Of a stretch of 64,000 nucleotides of DNA, positions 6,812 to 15,126 are shown one piece after another. The notes under the pieces were generated by a model. The model was not told the DNA's origin, made no database searches, and saw only the letters and a program-made list of their open reading frames with translations. Location: positions 1 through 64,000 of the IMG/VR virus record IMGVR_UViG_3300034073_003542, one strand, 5' to 3'. This stretch comes from a virus. Position 1 is the stretch's first letter. Every line of letters begins with the position of its first letter. The position numbers and the translations under genes were made by a program.

Positions 6812-9376
6812 ATGTCATCGATAAATTTTTCTGCCCTCCAAAATTTATACAATACACAAATAGATATGTTGTTAGCGAGTACCGGTTTAACAACTAGATG
6901 TCAACTAAATTATGGTATTACTAAGTTAGATATTTGCCCAAACTGTATTTATGACGCTAATCTAAAAAAATCTTCTGGTAAATATAAAACCGGAGGCCCA
7001 ATACCTTTTATATTAGGTAGAATATGTCCATATTGTAATGGTAATGGATATTATGGCGAAGAAAAATCTGAATCTGTTTATTTAGCAATTATTTGGGATT
7101 ATAAAAGTTGGATAAATCCACCACCAGATATTAAAAATCCAGATGGATATATTCAAACAATTTGTGATAAAACCCTCCTTTCTAAAATTAAAAAAGCAAA
7201 AGATATAACTATAGTATATCACGAAAACAATACTAATCCAGTTTTTCAGTTATATGGAGAGCCAAATCCAGTTGGTTTAGGAGACAATAAATATCTCTTT
7301 TGTATATGGCAAAAAACTGGCAATATGAAGATGGTTGCTAATATTGAGGACGAAGGAGAAGATCCTAATCCCAGCAGTAGCAGCACAAGCGGAAGCAGCA
7401 GTAGCAGCACAAGCGGAAGCAGCAGTAGCAGCACAAGCGGAAGCAGCAGTAGCAGCACAAGCGGAAGCAGCAGTAGCAGCACAAGCGGAAGCAGCAGTAG
7501 CAGCACAAGCAGTAGCAGCACAAGCAGTAGTTCAAGTAGCACAATCATAACAGAAGCAGAATATGCCAACTTTATGAATGTAGCCTCTTGGAACGGATTA
7601 GATGGAAATGTTACAACAGTTGGAACTAACGGAATTTCTAGTTACTACGGAACATACGATCAATCCGGAAATCTTTTTGAAAGAATGGAAAATTCATTTG
7701 TTAGAGGGGGAGCGTTTAACACAACAACCACACTAGGAATATCTAAAGCATATAGAACAAATTGGAGCAGAGGAAACGCTAATCTAGCTGTTGGCTTTAG
7801 AGTAGCCACACAAACAAATCCTAATTCTTTTGATAACTTTGTTGCTGTCGGAAATCCAGGAAATAGTAACGATACCTCTGGTTGGGGACAAGTAAATTAT
7901 TCATATGAGATTAATCAATTTTTAGCTACTAATGAAGAATACACAGAATTTTTAAATAGTATCGCCGAAACAGATACCAATGGCGCATATAATATCAACA
8001 TGGCTATATCCCCAGCGGGAGGTATAGTTAGATCAGGCTCTAGCGGATCTTATACATATGCAACAAAAAGTTGTATGGCAGATAAGCCGGTAAATTTCGT
8101 TACATGGTACAACGCAGCAAGATACTGTAATTGGTTACACAACAATAAACCAACAGGTGACCAGACAGGTTTTACTACAGAAAATGGAGCGTATACATTA
8201 ACTGGAAATACTGGATCGCCAACCAGAAATCCATCTGCTAAATACTATCTACCTAACGAAAATGAATGGTATAAGGCCGCATACTATAATAGCGCTTTAG
8301 CTTATTACTTTACCTATGCTACACAAAGTGACGTAGCTCCTTTATCTGTATGTGCAACTTGTTGTGGAGATGCTACTTTGGATTGTGATCAAGATTGTGG
8401 TAGTGATAGTGGTAGCGGAAGTGGTAGTGAAGAAAGTGGTAGTGAGAGCGGCAGCGAAGAAAGTGGCAGTGGTAGCGAAGAAAGTGGTAGTGGTAGTGGT
8501 AGCGAAGGAAGTGAAAGTGGTAGTGGTAGTGGTAGCGAAGGAAGTGAAAGTGGTAGTGGTAGTGAAGAAAGTGGTAGCGGATGTTTAGATTGTATATCAG
8601 AATATATTACAATATCTTGGTGTGAAGTAGGTAGTGGTAGCGAAGAAAGCGGAAGTGAAGGCAGTGAAGAAAGCGGTAGTGAAGAATCAGGTAGTGAAAG
8701 CGGAAGTGAAGAATCAGGTAGCGGAATTGGGAGTGAAGATAATAGTGGCGGCAATGACGGAAGCGGTAGCGGAAGCGGTAGCGGTAGTGGTGAAATACCC
8801 CCAATACCATTACCTCCATCAGAGCCAGATCAACATTTTAGATGGCCGCCATATAGATTTAGCCCAGAAGATGGGTCGTTTGAAGAAGTTCGTGGATTAT
8901 TCGATGAAAATCTAGCTATTGGAGACCCAGATGGATTATGGACATTAGCTTATATTGAAAAACTTTATGAGGATACTATGCTAGAAGGTCAAACACAAAT
9001 ATCTGCAATTTGGGTTAAACGCGTAAGTCCAAGATTATGGCCCACAGCTAATTTATTTGCTGGAGAATATCATATTGTAGGTAGTCCTATTGGTATAGAG
9101 GCTGATTTTGCTAGCTGGACTACAAGAGCGTTTTCAGGAGCAACATTCTCTATGCAAATAGAACCAAAATTTATATCAAATGAATTACCCAATATAGAAG
9201 CGATTGGTGGTTATTTTATAGATATAATGAAATGGATTGGTGATAACAAAGACACCATTGACAATTCTTATAGAAACATGGGAGCGGGTGTAACTACATT
9301 CGGCAGTGACTTCTATACTGTTAGTGGAAGCTATACTACAGAACAACTAGATGATCTCACAGAGGGATTAATATAA
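6812..9376 (+). CDS. Mosaic virion protein: zinc ribbon, Ser/Thr repeats, two partial FGE-like domains, SGSE linkers
   Basis: An 854-residue composite. Residues 1-185 contain a zinc ribbon (CPNC near 50 and CPYCNGNGYY near 75) in a compact domain that looks like the ancestral neck or tail protein. Residues 188-245 are pure Ser/Thr/Gly repeats. Residues 248-330 match the C-terminal half of a formylglycine-generating-enzyme/SUMF1-like domain (GTYDQSGNLFE, RGGAF, GFRVA). Residues 345-515 match its N-terminal half (NEEYTEFLN, KPVNFVTWYNAARYCNWL, YYLPNENEWYKAAYY). Two SGSE-rich linkers flank a small cysteine island. The C-terminal 190 residues form another globular domain. It likely sits at the virion neck or surface. 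The following gene starts on its stop codon. Confidence 0.55.
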   Translation: MSSINFSALQNLYNTQIDMLLASTGLTTRCQLNYGITKLDICPNCIYDANLKKSSGKYKTGGPIPFILGRICPYCNGNGYYGEEKSESVYLAIIWDYKSWINPPPDIKNPDGYIQTICDKTLLSKIKKAKDITIVYHENNTNPVFQLYGEPNPVGLGDNKYLFCIWQKTGNMKMVANIEDEGEDPNPSSSSTSGSSSSSTSGSSSSSTSGSSSSSTSGSSSSSTSGSSSSSTSSSSTSSSSSSTIITEAEYANFMNVASWNGLDGNVTTVGTNGISSYYGTYDQSGNLFERMENSFVRGGAFNTTTTLGISKAYRTNWSRGNANLAVGFRVATQTNPNSFDNFVAVGNPGNSNDTSGWGQVNYSYEINQFLATNEEYTEFLNSIAETDTNGAYNINMAISPAGGIVRSGSSGSYTYATKSCMADKPVNFVTWYNAARYCNWLHNNKPTGDQTGFTTENGAYTLTGNTGSPTRNPSAKYYLPNENEWYKAAYYNSALAYYFTYATQSDVAPLSVCATCCGDATLDCDQDCGSDSGSGSGSEESGSESGSEESGSGSEESGSGSGSEGSESGSGSGSEGSESGSGSEESGSGCLDCISEYITISWCEVGSGSEESGSEGSEESGSEESGSESGSEESGSGIGSEDNSGGNDGSGSGSGSGSGEIPPIPLPPSEPDQHFRWPPYRFSPEDGSFEEVRGLFDENLAIGDPDGLWTLAYIEKLYEDTMLEGQTQISAIWVKRVSPRLWPTANLFAGEYHIVGSPIGIEADFASWTTRAFSGATFSMQIEPKFISNELPNIEAIGGYFIDIMKWIGDNKDTIDNSYRNMGAGVTTFGSDFYTVSGSYTTEQLDDLTEGLI
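7373..7510 (+). repeat. 24-base tandem repeat coding SSSSTSGS
   Basis: Five exact 24-base units plus a partial sixth, in frame, encode an eight-residue Ser/Thr/Gly unit. A degraded tail of AGY-rich serine codons follows to about 7540. Identity at DNA level points to recent slippage or recombination. Confidence 0.95.
8399..8581 (+). repeat. First SGSE-rich low-complexity linker
   Basis: About 60 codons of almost only Ser, Gly and Glu, made of GGT/AGT/AGC/GAA codons in imperfect 6- to 12-base repeats. It joins the truncated FGE-like domain to a short cysteine-bearing island (CLDC...SWC). Confidence 0.9.
8630..8791 (+). repeat. Second SGSE-rich low-complexity linker
   Basis: A second stretch of about 54 codons with the same Ser/Gly/Glu composition, ending before a Pro-rich joint (IPPIPLPPSEP) that leads into the C-terminal domain. 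Confidence 0.9.
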
Positions 9377-11088
9377 TGCCATTTACAACATATACTAATG
9401 AACAAATGATAGTTATAGCTTGTAATTATGCACAAGCAGTATATAAAAACACTGCATCAGAAACAAGCGATGCTGGAATTCTAGACGTATGTTATCTTTG
9501 TGCAAAAAACACTAATGATCCAGTTTATACAGACCCAATAGATGCTGAACCACTACTATCTTTACCTTCTCCAGATCCATTTACTTTAGCTCAAATTTTA
9601 AGTATCTTAGCAGATATTTTCTTTTCTTGGGATGGTTGTGAGCCACGCGCAGATATTTTGGAAGGTATTTTTCCTGGTGGTATAGGTAGACCAGCTAGTG
9701 AATTATGTCCTGTTTTCCCAGAAGCAACAGGAACAGCAGATCAAATTTCTCTTAAACAAAATATTGGATATTATCATCATTTATTATGGGCTAGAACATA
9801 TTATTTTGATTTATGTAAAATGTCCCAATTATATATTTCATATAAAAAATATTTAGATTCCGATTTAATGGATTTAACTGCATTGATTGAAGATTATGTA
9901 ATGGATGATGGAACAAATATAGTCAATGGTGTAAACCCAACTAATTTATTAAACGAATGGAAAAATACTACTGCTCCTGAAGGTAAAATAACTTTTAGCC
10001 AATGGCTTTATACTCCACAAGAAAGAGATTGTACGGCTTTAACTTTAGATGATGTTCTAATTTGTATGAAGGGCGTTGCGGATTGCAATAATTTTACAGA
10101 AGATGATTCTTGGTGGAAATTAAATGAGTATGGATCAGCAGTACCTATATCTGCTAATTTAGGAATAGACACTAATTATATAGGAATAAACGAAACTAGA
10201 CATATAACATATAATGACGCAGCTACGGCGGTATTAAGAGTGTCATGGGAAGACCTATGGACTCCATTTGCTGGTGGATCAGATTTGGTTACATTTTCTC
10301 AATATGTTAGTGGATTAACTGTACACGGCCCAACAGTTGTATCTAGTCCAGGAGGATCACAAATATGTTTGGCAGTCGGAGCTTGTTGTACAATTGATGA
10401 TTGCACGGAAAACACTCTTGCTTGTCATTGTAGTGGTGTTGCTAATAGTTGGTGGAAAGAAGCGGAGCCTTGTGGTAATTGCATAATTCCATATTCTATT
10501 AATGCAGTATCTGATATTTATTTAAGTGGAACAGATCTAGAACAAGAACGAATTAGTATAGACGTATTAGAAGAAGTTGGATCATACACAACAACACTAG
10601 CTCTATTAGCCTCATGTAGCGGGGCTGCGCCAGACTTATTGACTGACGCTTCTGGTGTAACGAACGTTAACGACAATATCGCCGCCCTGCCTTTCTTGTG
10701 TAATGACACAATATCTATTGTAACAGACGTAACTTTAGACCAAGATAATCTTAGAGTTGAAAAAACAACCGTTAAAGTATTAGCTATTAAGGCACCTATT
10801 AGTGATTCCAATATAGATTCTTTTGTTGCTTGTGCAGGAACAAACATTGCAAACAATATTACTCCAGTAGATTTAACTACTACTATTTGTGGTGGAGATG
10901 TTTATACAGATCCCAATGTTACAGACGTTGTTGTTGTTACAGACGTTTATATAGAAAGCGAAATACTAAAACAAAGAAAGGCCACTATTACAGTGTTAGC
11001 TCACAGCCCTCCACCTGTAACAAATTCAATTATTTCAACCGATGATTGTGCCAGTTCAAGCTCTTCTTCGAGTTCAAGTTCTTCATAA
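9376..11088 (+). CDS. Virion protein with three beta repeats and a poly-serine end
   Basis: 570 residues, overlapping the previous stop (taATG), so translation is probably coupled. Residues 1-330 are a helical then mixed domain not recognised, with several WW and WDG aromatic patches. Near residue 335 a cysteine cluster, GACCTIDDC...CHC...CGNC, resembles the GACC-type motif of the fibre protein at 39979. Then come three related beta units with the pattern V-[ST]-D-[VI]-x-L/I...-[IV]-x-VL (near residues 380, 455 and 525). The protein ends in 11 serines, with mixed serine codons. It is likely a tail-associated surface protein. The third repeat and Ser tail match the module before the Ser blocks at 39979-42636. 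Confidence 0.45.
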   Translation: MPFTTYTNEQMIVIACNYAQAVYKNTASETSDAGILDVCYLCAKNTNDPVYTDPIDAEPLLSLPSPDPFTLAQILSILADIFFSWDGCEPRADILEGIFPGGIGRPASELCPVFPEATGTADQISLKQNIGYYHHLLWARTYYFDLCKMSQLYISYKKYLDSDLMDLTALIEDYVMDDGTNIVNGVNPTNLLNEWKNTTAPEGKITFSQWLYTPQERDCTALTLDDVLICMKGVADCNNFTEDDSWWKLNEYGSAVPISANLGIDTNYIGINETRHITYNDAATAVLRVSWEDLWTPFAGGSDLVTFSQYVSGLTVHGPTVVSSPGGSQICLAVGACCTIDDCTENTLACHCSGVANSWWKEAEPCGNCIIPYSINAVSDIYLSGTDLEQERISIDVLEEVGSYTTTLALLASCSGAAPDLLTDASGVTNVNDNIAALPFLCNDTISIVTDVTLDQDNLRVEKTTVKVLAIKAPISDSNIDSFVACAGTNIANNITPVDLTTTICGGDVYTDPNVTDVVVVTDVYIESEILKQRKATITVLAHSPPPVTNSIISTDDCASSSSSSSSSSS

Positions 11089-11098
11089 GGAATAAGTT

Positions 11099-12556
11099 AT
11101 GACACAGTTTTATGTTTGCTCCATATACGATGTTTTTAATGAAGAGACTGGATATTTTACGCAACAAGCAGAGTGTAGACTTTGGGATGAAGAAATAGAC
11201 GGAATTTATGATGGACCAAAGTATGATACTTTAGAGCAATGCAAAGCTAATACAATTTGTAATCAATTAGCTGCACAAAATATCCTTCCAGTAGTTTTAA
11301 ACGAAGAAAGCAATAATTATTGCAATATCAATTTTGAATCTGTAGAGCTTTTAAGTATTGATGGATCTAGTATAGAATTAGGACTAATTTTATCAGATGA
11401 GTATTATGACACATACTTAGAATATGTATTATTAGATAGTGAAGATAATTTGTTAACACCAGAACCAATACGTATAACAGACACCCCAAATCCATTGCCA
11501 GCATTATTTAATAGAACAATACCGTTAATTGATGGAGCATGTCAAATAAAAATACGATTAGTTAAACCTTGTGATATAGGATCTGGTGAATCATCTGGTT
11601 CTGGTAGCGAAGAAACTGGGTCTGATAGTGGAGACAGTGGCAGCGGAGGAATATTATCTGAACAACTATTTGATGAATCTTCATGGGCAGGATTGGTTGG
11701 ATCAATACCAATAGAAGAATATTTGAATGAAGCCGCTGCTAGCTGGAACAGCATGGTAAGATATAGTGATGTAGTATTTAATGCCTATAAAGAAGCAAAT
11801 CCTACATGGAATGGTTTAGCTCTAACAAATTATACTGAAATTTATGATCCAGACGGATGGATTGCTGCTTGTGGTCCGTTGTTGGGGGTTAATATTATAG
11901 ATAATGATCCCAACAATATTAAACAGAATGCTACAACATTTCAACTATTTATTAATACATATTTTGATGGTCCGCCTTGGAATTTTACTGCTAGCGATTG
12001 GATAAATACTATAGCTCATGAACTTGGTCATGCTTTAGGTATAGGCATTTATTGGGATGTAAATCCAGACTACTGGCTTGATGGAACAAAGTATCAAAAT
12101 TCAAGTCTCGCTTATAATGAAATTATTGGTGATTTATCTAATACTAGAGGATTATTACCAGTTGAAGATAGCGGCGGTATTGGTACAGAGTCTGCTCACT
12201 GGGAAGATAATGGTCGATTAATAGCTTATCCAAATTCGGATGGATATAATTATCCTGGTTGTGATTTTGATATTATGGTTGGATTTTATGAAGTTGGTAA
12301 TCCATTGCCTATATCAAATTTATCTAAGCAGTTGTTAATAGATATGGGATATGAAGATGTAGGTAATAACACTTTTCCTACACCACAACTTAAAATTAAG
12401 AGTTTGACAATTTCTAGTCCTGAATCACATAATATGAATATGTATATAGATAAAAGCAAAAAATGTGGAACGGCACATCAATGTGGGTGTGATACACATC
12501 ATATTGAAGGAACTATAGATCTTAAAAATAATACATTTATCAAAAAGGAAGAATAA
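11099..12556 (+). CDS. Virion-associated zinc metalloprotease, leishmanolysin-like
   Basis: 485 residues. Residues 1-155 are a beta domain, residues 160-183 an SGSE-type linker, and the rest a metalloprotease. The active-site helix reads AHELGHALGIG with His307, Glu308 and His311. A third likely zinc ligand, His367 in ESAHWED, comes 56 residues later, followed by Met-containing DIMVGFYE and a final SKQLLIDMGYED. A widely spaced third His and HW...M...LGY-type ending are the pattern of M8/leishmanolysin-like enzymes. It could degrade host surface proteins during adsorption. The last 60 residues include a Cys/His-rich HQCGCDTHH. It overlaps the next gene by one base. Confidence 0.7.
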   Translation: MTQFYVCSIYDVFNEETGYFTQQAECRLWDEEIDGIYDGPKYDTLEQCKANTICNQLAAQNILPVVLNEESNNYCNINFESVELLSIDGSSIELGLILSDEYYDTYLEYVLLDSEDNLLTPEPIRITDTPNPLPALFNRTIPLIDGACQIKIRLVKPCDIGSGESSGSGSEETGSDSGDSGSGGILSEQLFDESSWAGLVGSIPIEEYLNEAAASWNSMVRYSDVVFNAYKEANPTWNGLALTNYTEIYDPDGWIAACGPLLGVNIIDNDPNNIKQNATTFQLFINTYFDGPPWNFTASDWINTIAHELGHALGIGIYWDVNPDYWLDGTKYQNSSLAYNEIIGDLSNTRGLLPVEDSGGIGTESAHWEDNGRLIAYPNSDGYNYPGCDFDIMVGFYEVGNPLPISNLSKQLLIDMGYEDVGNNTFPTPQLKIKSLTISSPESHNMNMYIDKSKKCGTAHQCGCDTHHIEGTIDLKNNTFIKKEE

Positions 12557-13869
12557 TGTCCACAAATCAATATTTTTTAGAACTAATGAAAAAAACAAAT
12601 ATGTGGATAGATAAATTATCTTTTCCTCCGTCTAATTATCCAGATAATTGGGCTGGATTAAAAGAGGTCCAGCTAGCACATATTTATATGATGGATACTC
12701 TACTAGAAAAAGAGTTTATAGCTCCAAAGTATAAATATGAAAGAGGAATTGTTGTTGGTGCGGGAGGAGCGAAGTATTTTGGGTGTGGTTTTGCTTGTTT
12801 TTATATCTTAAGAAAACTTGGATGTACTCTTCCAATAGAATTTTGGTATTTAGATGAGTATGAAATGGACAATAAAATGAAAGAATTGTGTGATGTTTAT
12901 GGAATCAGATATATAAATGCGACAAAATATTGTGAAGAAAACAACATAAAACCCAGAATACTTAATGGATGGGAATTAAAATCTTTTTCTACTTTACACT
13001 CTAATTTTAAAGAAGCTTTATATTTAGACGCAGATAATATACCTGTAAAAGATCCTACGTATCTATTTGATGATCAAAGATACAAAGAATTAGGAGCTAT
13101 TTTTTGGCCTGATTTACCTCCACACAAAAGAAAAGAGTGGCTACCAGAAATTTGTTGGAATAATGTTGGATTAGAATATAGGGATGAAGTGGATTTTGAA
13201 ACAGGGCAATACTTGATTAATAAAGAAAAATGCTATAAAGAACTTAGTCTAACAATGTGGATGAATGAACACTCTGATTGGTTCTATAAATTTGTTTATG
13301 GAGATAAATCTACTTTTCATTTAGCATGGAGAAAATGTGGATCTGATTATTGTATTCCATCAAAACCAGCGGGATGGAAACGTCCATGTATTCTTCAATA
13401 TGATCTAGATGGTAAACTAGCTTTTCAGCACGCTTGTCAAGGTAAAGAAGTTATGTTTAGTGGAGAAGGCCCAACTAATCAATTTAATCATAGTTTGATT
13501 AAAGAGGCTTATGAAAAAAGAACAAAATATTGGTCTGGTGTAATATATTCTTGGCAAGAAATGAATGAAGAAGAACAGAAATACGCCAAACAATATATTG
13601 GAACATTCAAATATACCAGAATAGGTTTAGATAATAGAAATATAGAGCTATTAGATAATGGAGAAATCGGCGAAGGCAAAGCTAAATGTGAAAGAAGATG
13701 GAGCGTGAGAGTAATAGATGGAATTCCGACAATTATAGTTATTGGAGCCGCACATAAAGATTCAGAAATAGCCATGTTTTTTGCCAAAGATAATGGTGAC
13801 GGAAAAACATTTACTGGTCAGTGGACAGCTTTTGAAAGATGTATGGTAACACTAGAAAGACTAGGGTGA
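12556..13869 (+). CDS. Glycosyltransferase, GT71 mannosyltransferase-like
   Basis: 437 residues starting on the previous stop codon (taATG) behind aaggaaga. Residues 60-300 form a GT-A-type domain: a VVGAGGAKYFG start, the metal-binding DADN at 158-161 in ALYLDADNIPVKDP, and GAIFWPDL soon after. This combination is typical of the MNN/GT71 alpha-mannosyltransferase family. The C-terminal 90 residues form a small beta domain of unknown role. GT71 enzymes use a nucleotide sugar to add a hexose to a glycan. Its place inside the virion operon, right after surface proteins with Ser/Thr linkers, suggests those proteins or associated glycans are substrates (inference). Confidence 0.72.
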   Translation: MSTNQYFLELMKKTNMWIDKLSFPPSNYPDNWAGLKEVQLAHIYMMDTLLEKEFIAPKYKYERGIVVGAGGAKYFGCGFACFYILRKLGCTLPIEFWYLDEYEMDNKMKELCDVYGIRYINATKYCEENNIKPRILNGWELKSFSTLHSNFKEALYLDADNIPVKDPTYLFDDQRYKELGAIFWPDLPPHKRKEWLPEICWNNVGLEYRDEVDFETGQYLINKEKCYKELSLTMWMNEHSDWFYKFVYGDKSTFHLAWRKCGSDYCIPSKPAGWKRPCILQYDLDGKLAFQHACQGKEVMFSGEGPTNQFNHSLIKEAYEKRTKYWSGVIYSWQEMNEEEQKYAKQYIGTFKYTRIGLDNRNIELLDNGEIGEGKAKCERRWSVRVIDGIPTIIVIGAAHKDSEIAMFFAKDNGDGKTFTGQWTAFERCMVTLERLG

Positions 13870-13872
13870 TAT

Positions 13873-14490
13873 ATGCCACATTTTAGACCAAATACATGGG
13901 ATGAAAATATTTGGAATGATATAGTAAACAAAAATGAATACGGTGTTCATGATCAATGGCCTCACAATCTAATAGATATTGGTGGACACATAGGTTCTTT
14001 TAGTTATAAAATGTTATCAAAACATAATACAAAAAAGGTTGTTATTGTTGAACCCAATACTGAAAACTACAATCTATTAAAAATTAATCTTGCAGAATTT
14101 ATAAGAGAAAATAAAGTAATAACCCTAAATAGGGGGATCGGTCGCCCAGAAACAAAACTAGATATGAGTGATGAAACACTAGGAACTAATACTGGTGGGT
14201 GTCCTTATTTTGAGTCAAAGTCTGGCAGAATAGATTCTATCTCTCTAGACTCGATTATTGATATGATCGACGACGGAGATTCGATATTACTAAAAATAGA
14301 CTGTGAAGGATGTGAGTACGAGGCTTTGTCTTCTTGTACAAAATTATCCAAAATTAATTGTATAGTAGGAGAATTTCATGATATAGATGAAGTTAGAAAT
14401 ATTGGACTTATAAGAGATATTTTAAAAGAATACAATTTTAGTTATCACTATAAATCGCATCATTTAGGTTTGTTTGGGGCGCACAAATAA
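13873..14490 (+). CDS. FkbM-family SAM-dependent methyltransferase
   Basis: 205 residues. Motif I, LIDIGGHIGSFS (SAM binding), and VVIVEPNTENYNLLKINL are followed by LLKIDCEGCEYEAL, the FkbM signature (hhKIDxEGxE). FkbM enzymes typically O-methylate sugars or polyketides. It follows the GT71-like gene by three bases and overlaps the next stop-start, so the pair probably works together to build and cap a glycan. A second FkbM gene lies at 44439-45086. The N-terminal 30 residues hold a Trp-rich segment without known role. Confidence 0.8.
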   Translation: MPHFRPNTWDENIWNDIVNKNEYGVHDQWPHNLIDIGGHIGSFSYKMLSKHNTKKVVIVEPNTENYNLLKINLAEFIRENKVITLNRGIGRPETKLDMSDETLGTNTGGCPYFESKSGRIDSISLDSIIDMIDDGDSILLKIDCEGCEYEALSSCTKLSKINCIVGEFHDIDEVRNIGLIRDILKEYNFSYHYKSHHLGLFGAHK

Positions 14491-15125
14491 TGAAACTTTC
14501 ACTCAAAATATTAGAATCTAATGCGCAAATAAATAAACTGGTACTAGAAGCACTAGTTCCAGAAATAGCTAATTATATGAGCGCAAGCATAAAAAAACTA
14601 AGAACTAATATACCAAAAATTATTTCAGAAACTATAAAAAATAGTCCAGAATATGACTCAATAATGTCAGGTCAACTAAAATATGAATTAGGTATACCAG
14701 ATCCACAGACTAAATTAGCAGGAATAATAGAAATCTGGACTAATAATATTTATACAGAATATCATAAACCAACTATTTCAGCTGGAAAAATTAAAACATC
14801 ATTTAGTATGAGTTTGATAAGATCAGATTTTGCTGACGTATTATCATCAGATTTTAGTATAGTAGTAGACGCAGCCAGAGGATATAATCTACAGTGGTTA
14901 GAATGGTTACTTCTTGACGGAAATAAAGTTATTGTTCCAAAACACGAGGTTATATTTCGCAATAGTAGATTTTCTCGTACTGGCGCAGCATTAATGAAAG
15001 AATCAACACAATCATGGAGAGTTCCATCACAATTTAGTGGAACAATCACAGATAATTGGATTACTAGAGCAATAGATTCCGCCCAAACAAAAATATCAGA
15101 CACAATAGAAAAGGCATTTAACTAA
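14490..15125 (+). CDS. Putative tail completion / neck protein
   Basis: 211 residues, overlapping the methyltransferase stop (taATG). A helical N-terminus is followed by a central mixed segment and an amphipathic C-terminal helix. I do not recognise a family by motif. Length, the helical start (ANYMSASIKKL) and location upstream of the tail tube fit HK97 gp10-like tail completion proteins, which cap the tail top or sit in the neck. The interruption of the head-tail module by a glycosyltransferase and methyltransferase just before it looks like a cargo insertion. Confidence 0.35.
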   Translation: MKLSLKILESNAQINKLVLEALVPEIANYMSASIKKLRTNIPKIISETIKNSPEYDSIMSGQLKYELGIPDPQTKLAGIIEIWTNNIYTEYHKPTISAGKIKTSFSMSLIRSDFADVLSSDFSIVVDAARGYNLQWLEWLLLDGNKVIVPKHEVIFRNSRFSRTGAALMKESTQSWRVPSQFSGTITDNWITRAIDSAQTKISDTIEKAFN

Positions 15126-15126
15126 A

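Noticed and set aside
7246-7569. Minus-strand frame coding Leu-rich repeats
   Set aside because: It is the complement of the Ser/Thr tandem repeat; low-complexity repeats keep other frames open by chance.
7552-7850. Diversity-generating retroelement target
   Set aside because: The FGE/C-type-lectin-like fold is a common target, but no reverse transcriptase or template repeat is seen in the window.
7373-8791. CRISPR array
   Set aside because: Repeats are contiguous, in frame and without unique spacers; no cas gene is present.
8352-8915. Several Val-, Pro/Leu- or His/Tyr-rich frames on both strands
   Set aside because: All are shadows of the SGSE linkers in the 6812-9376 gene.
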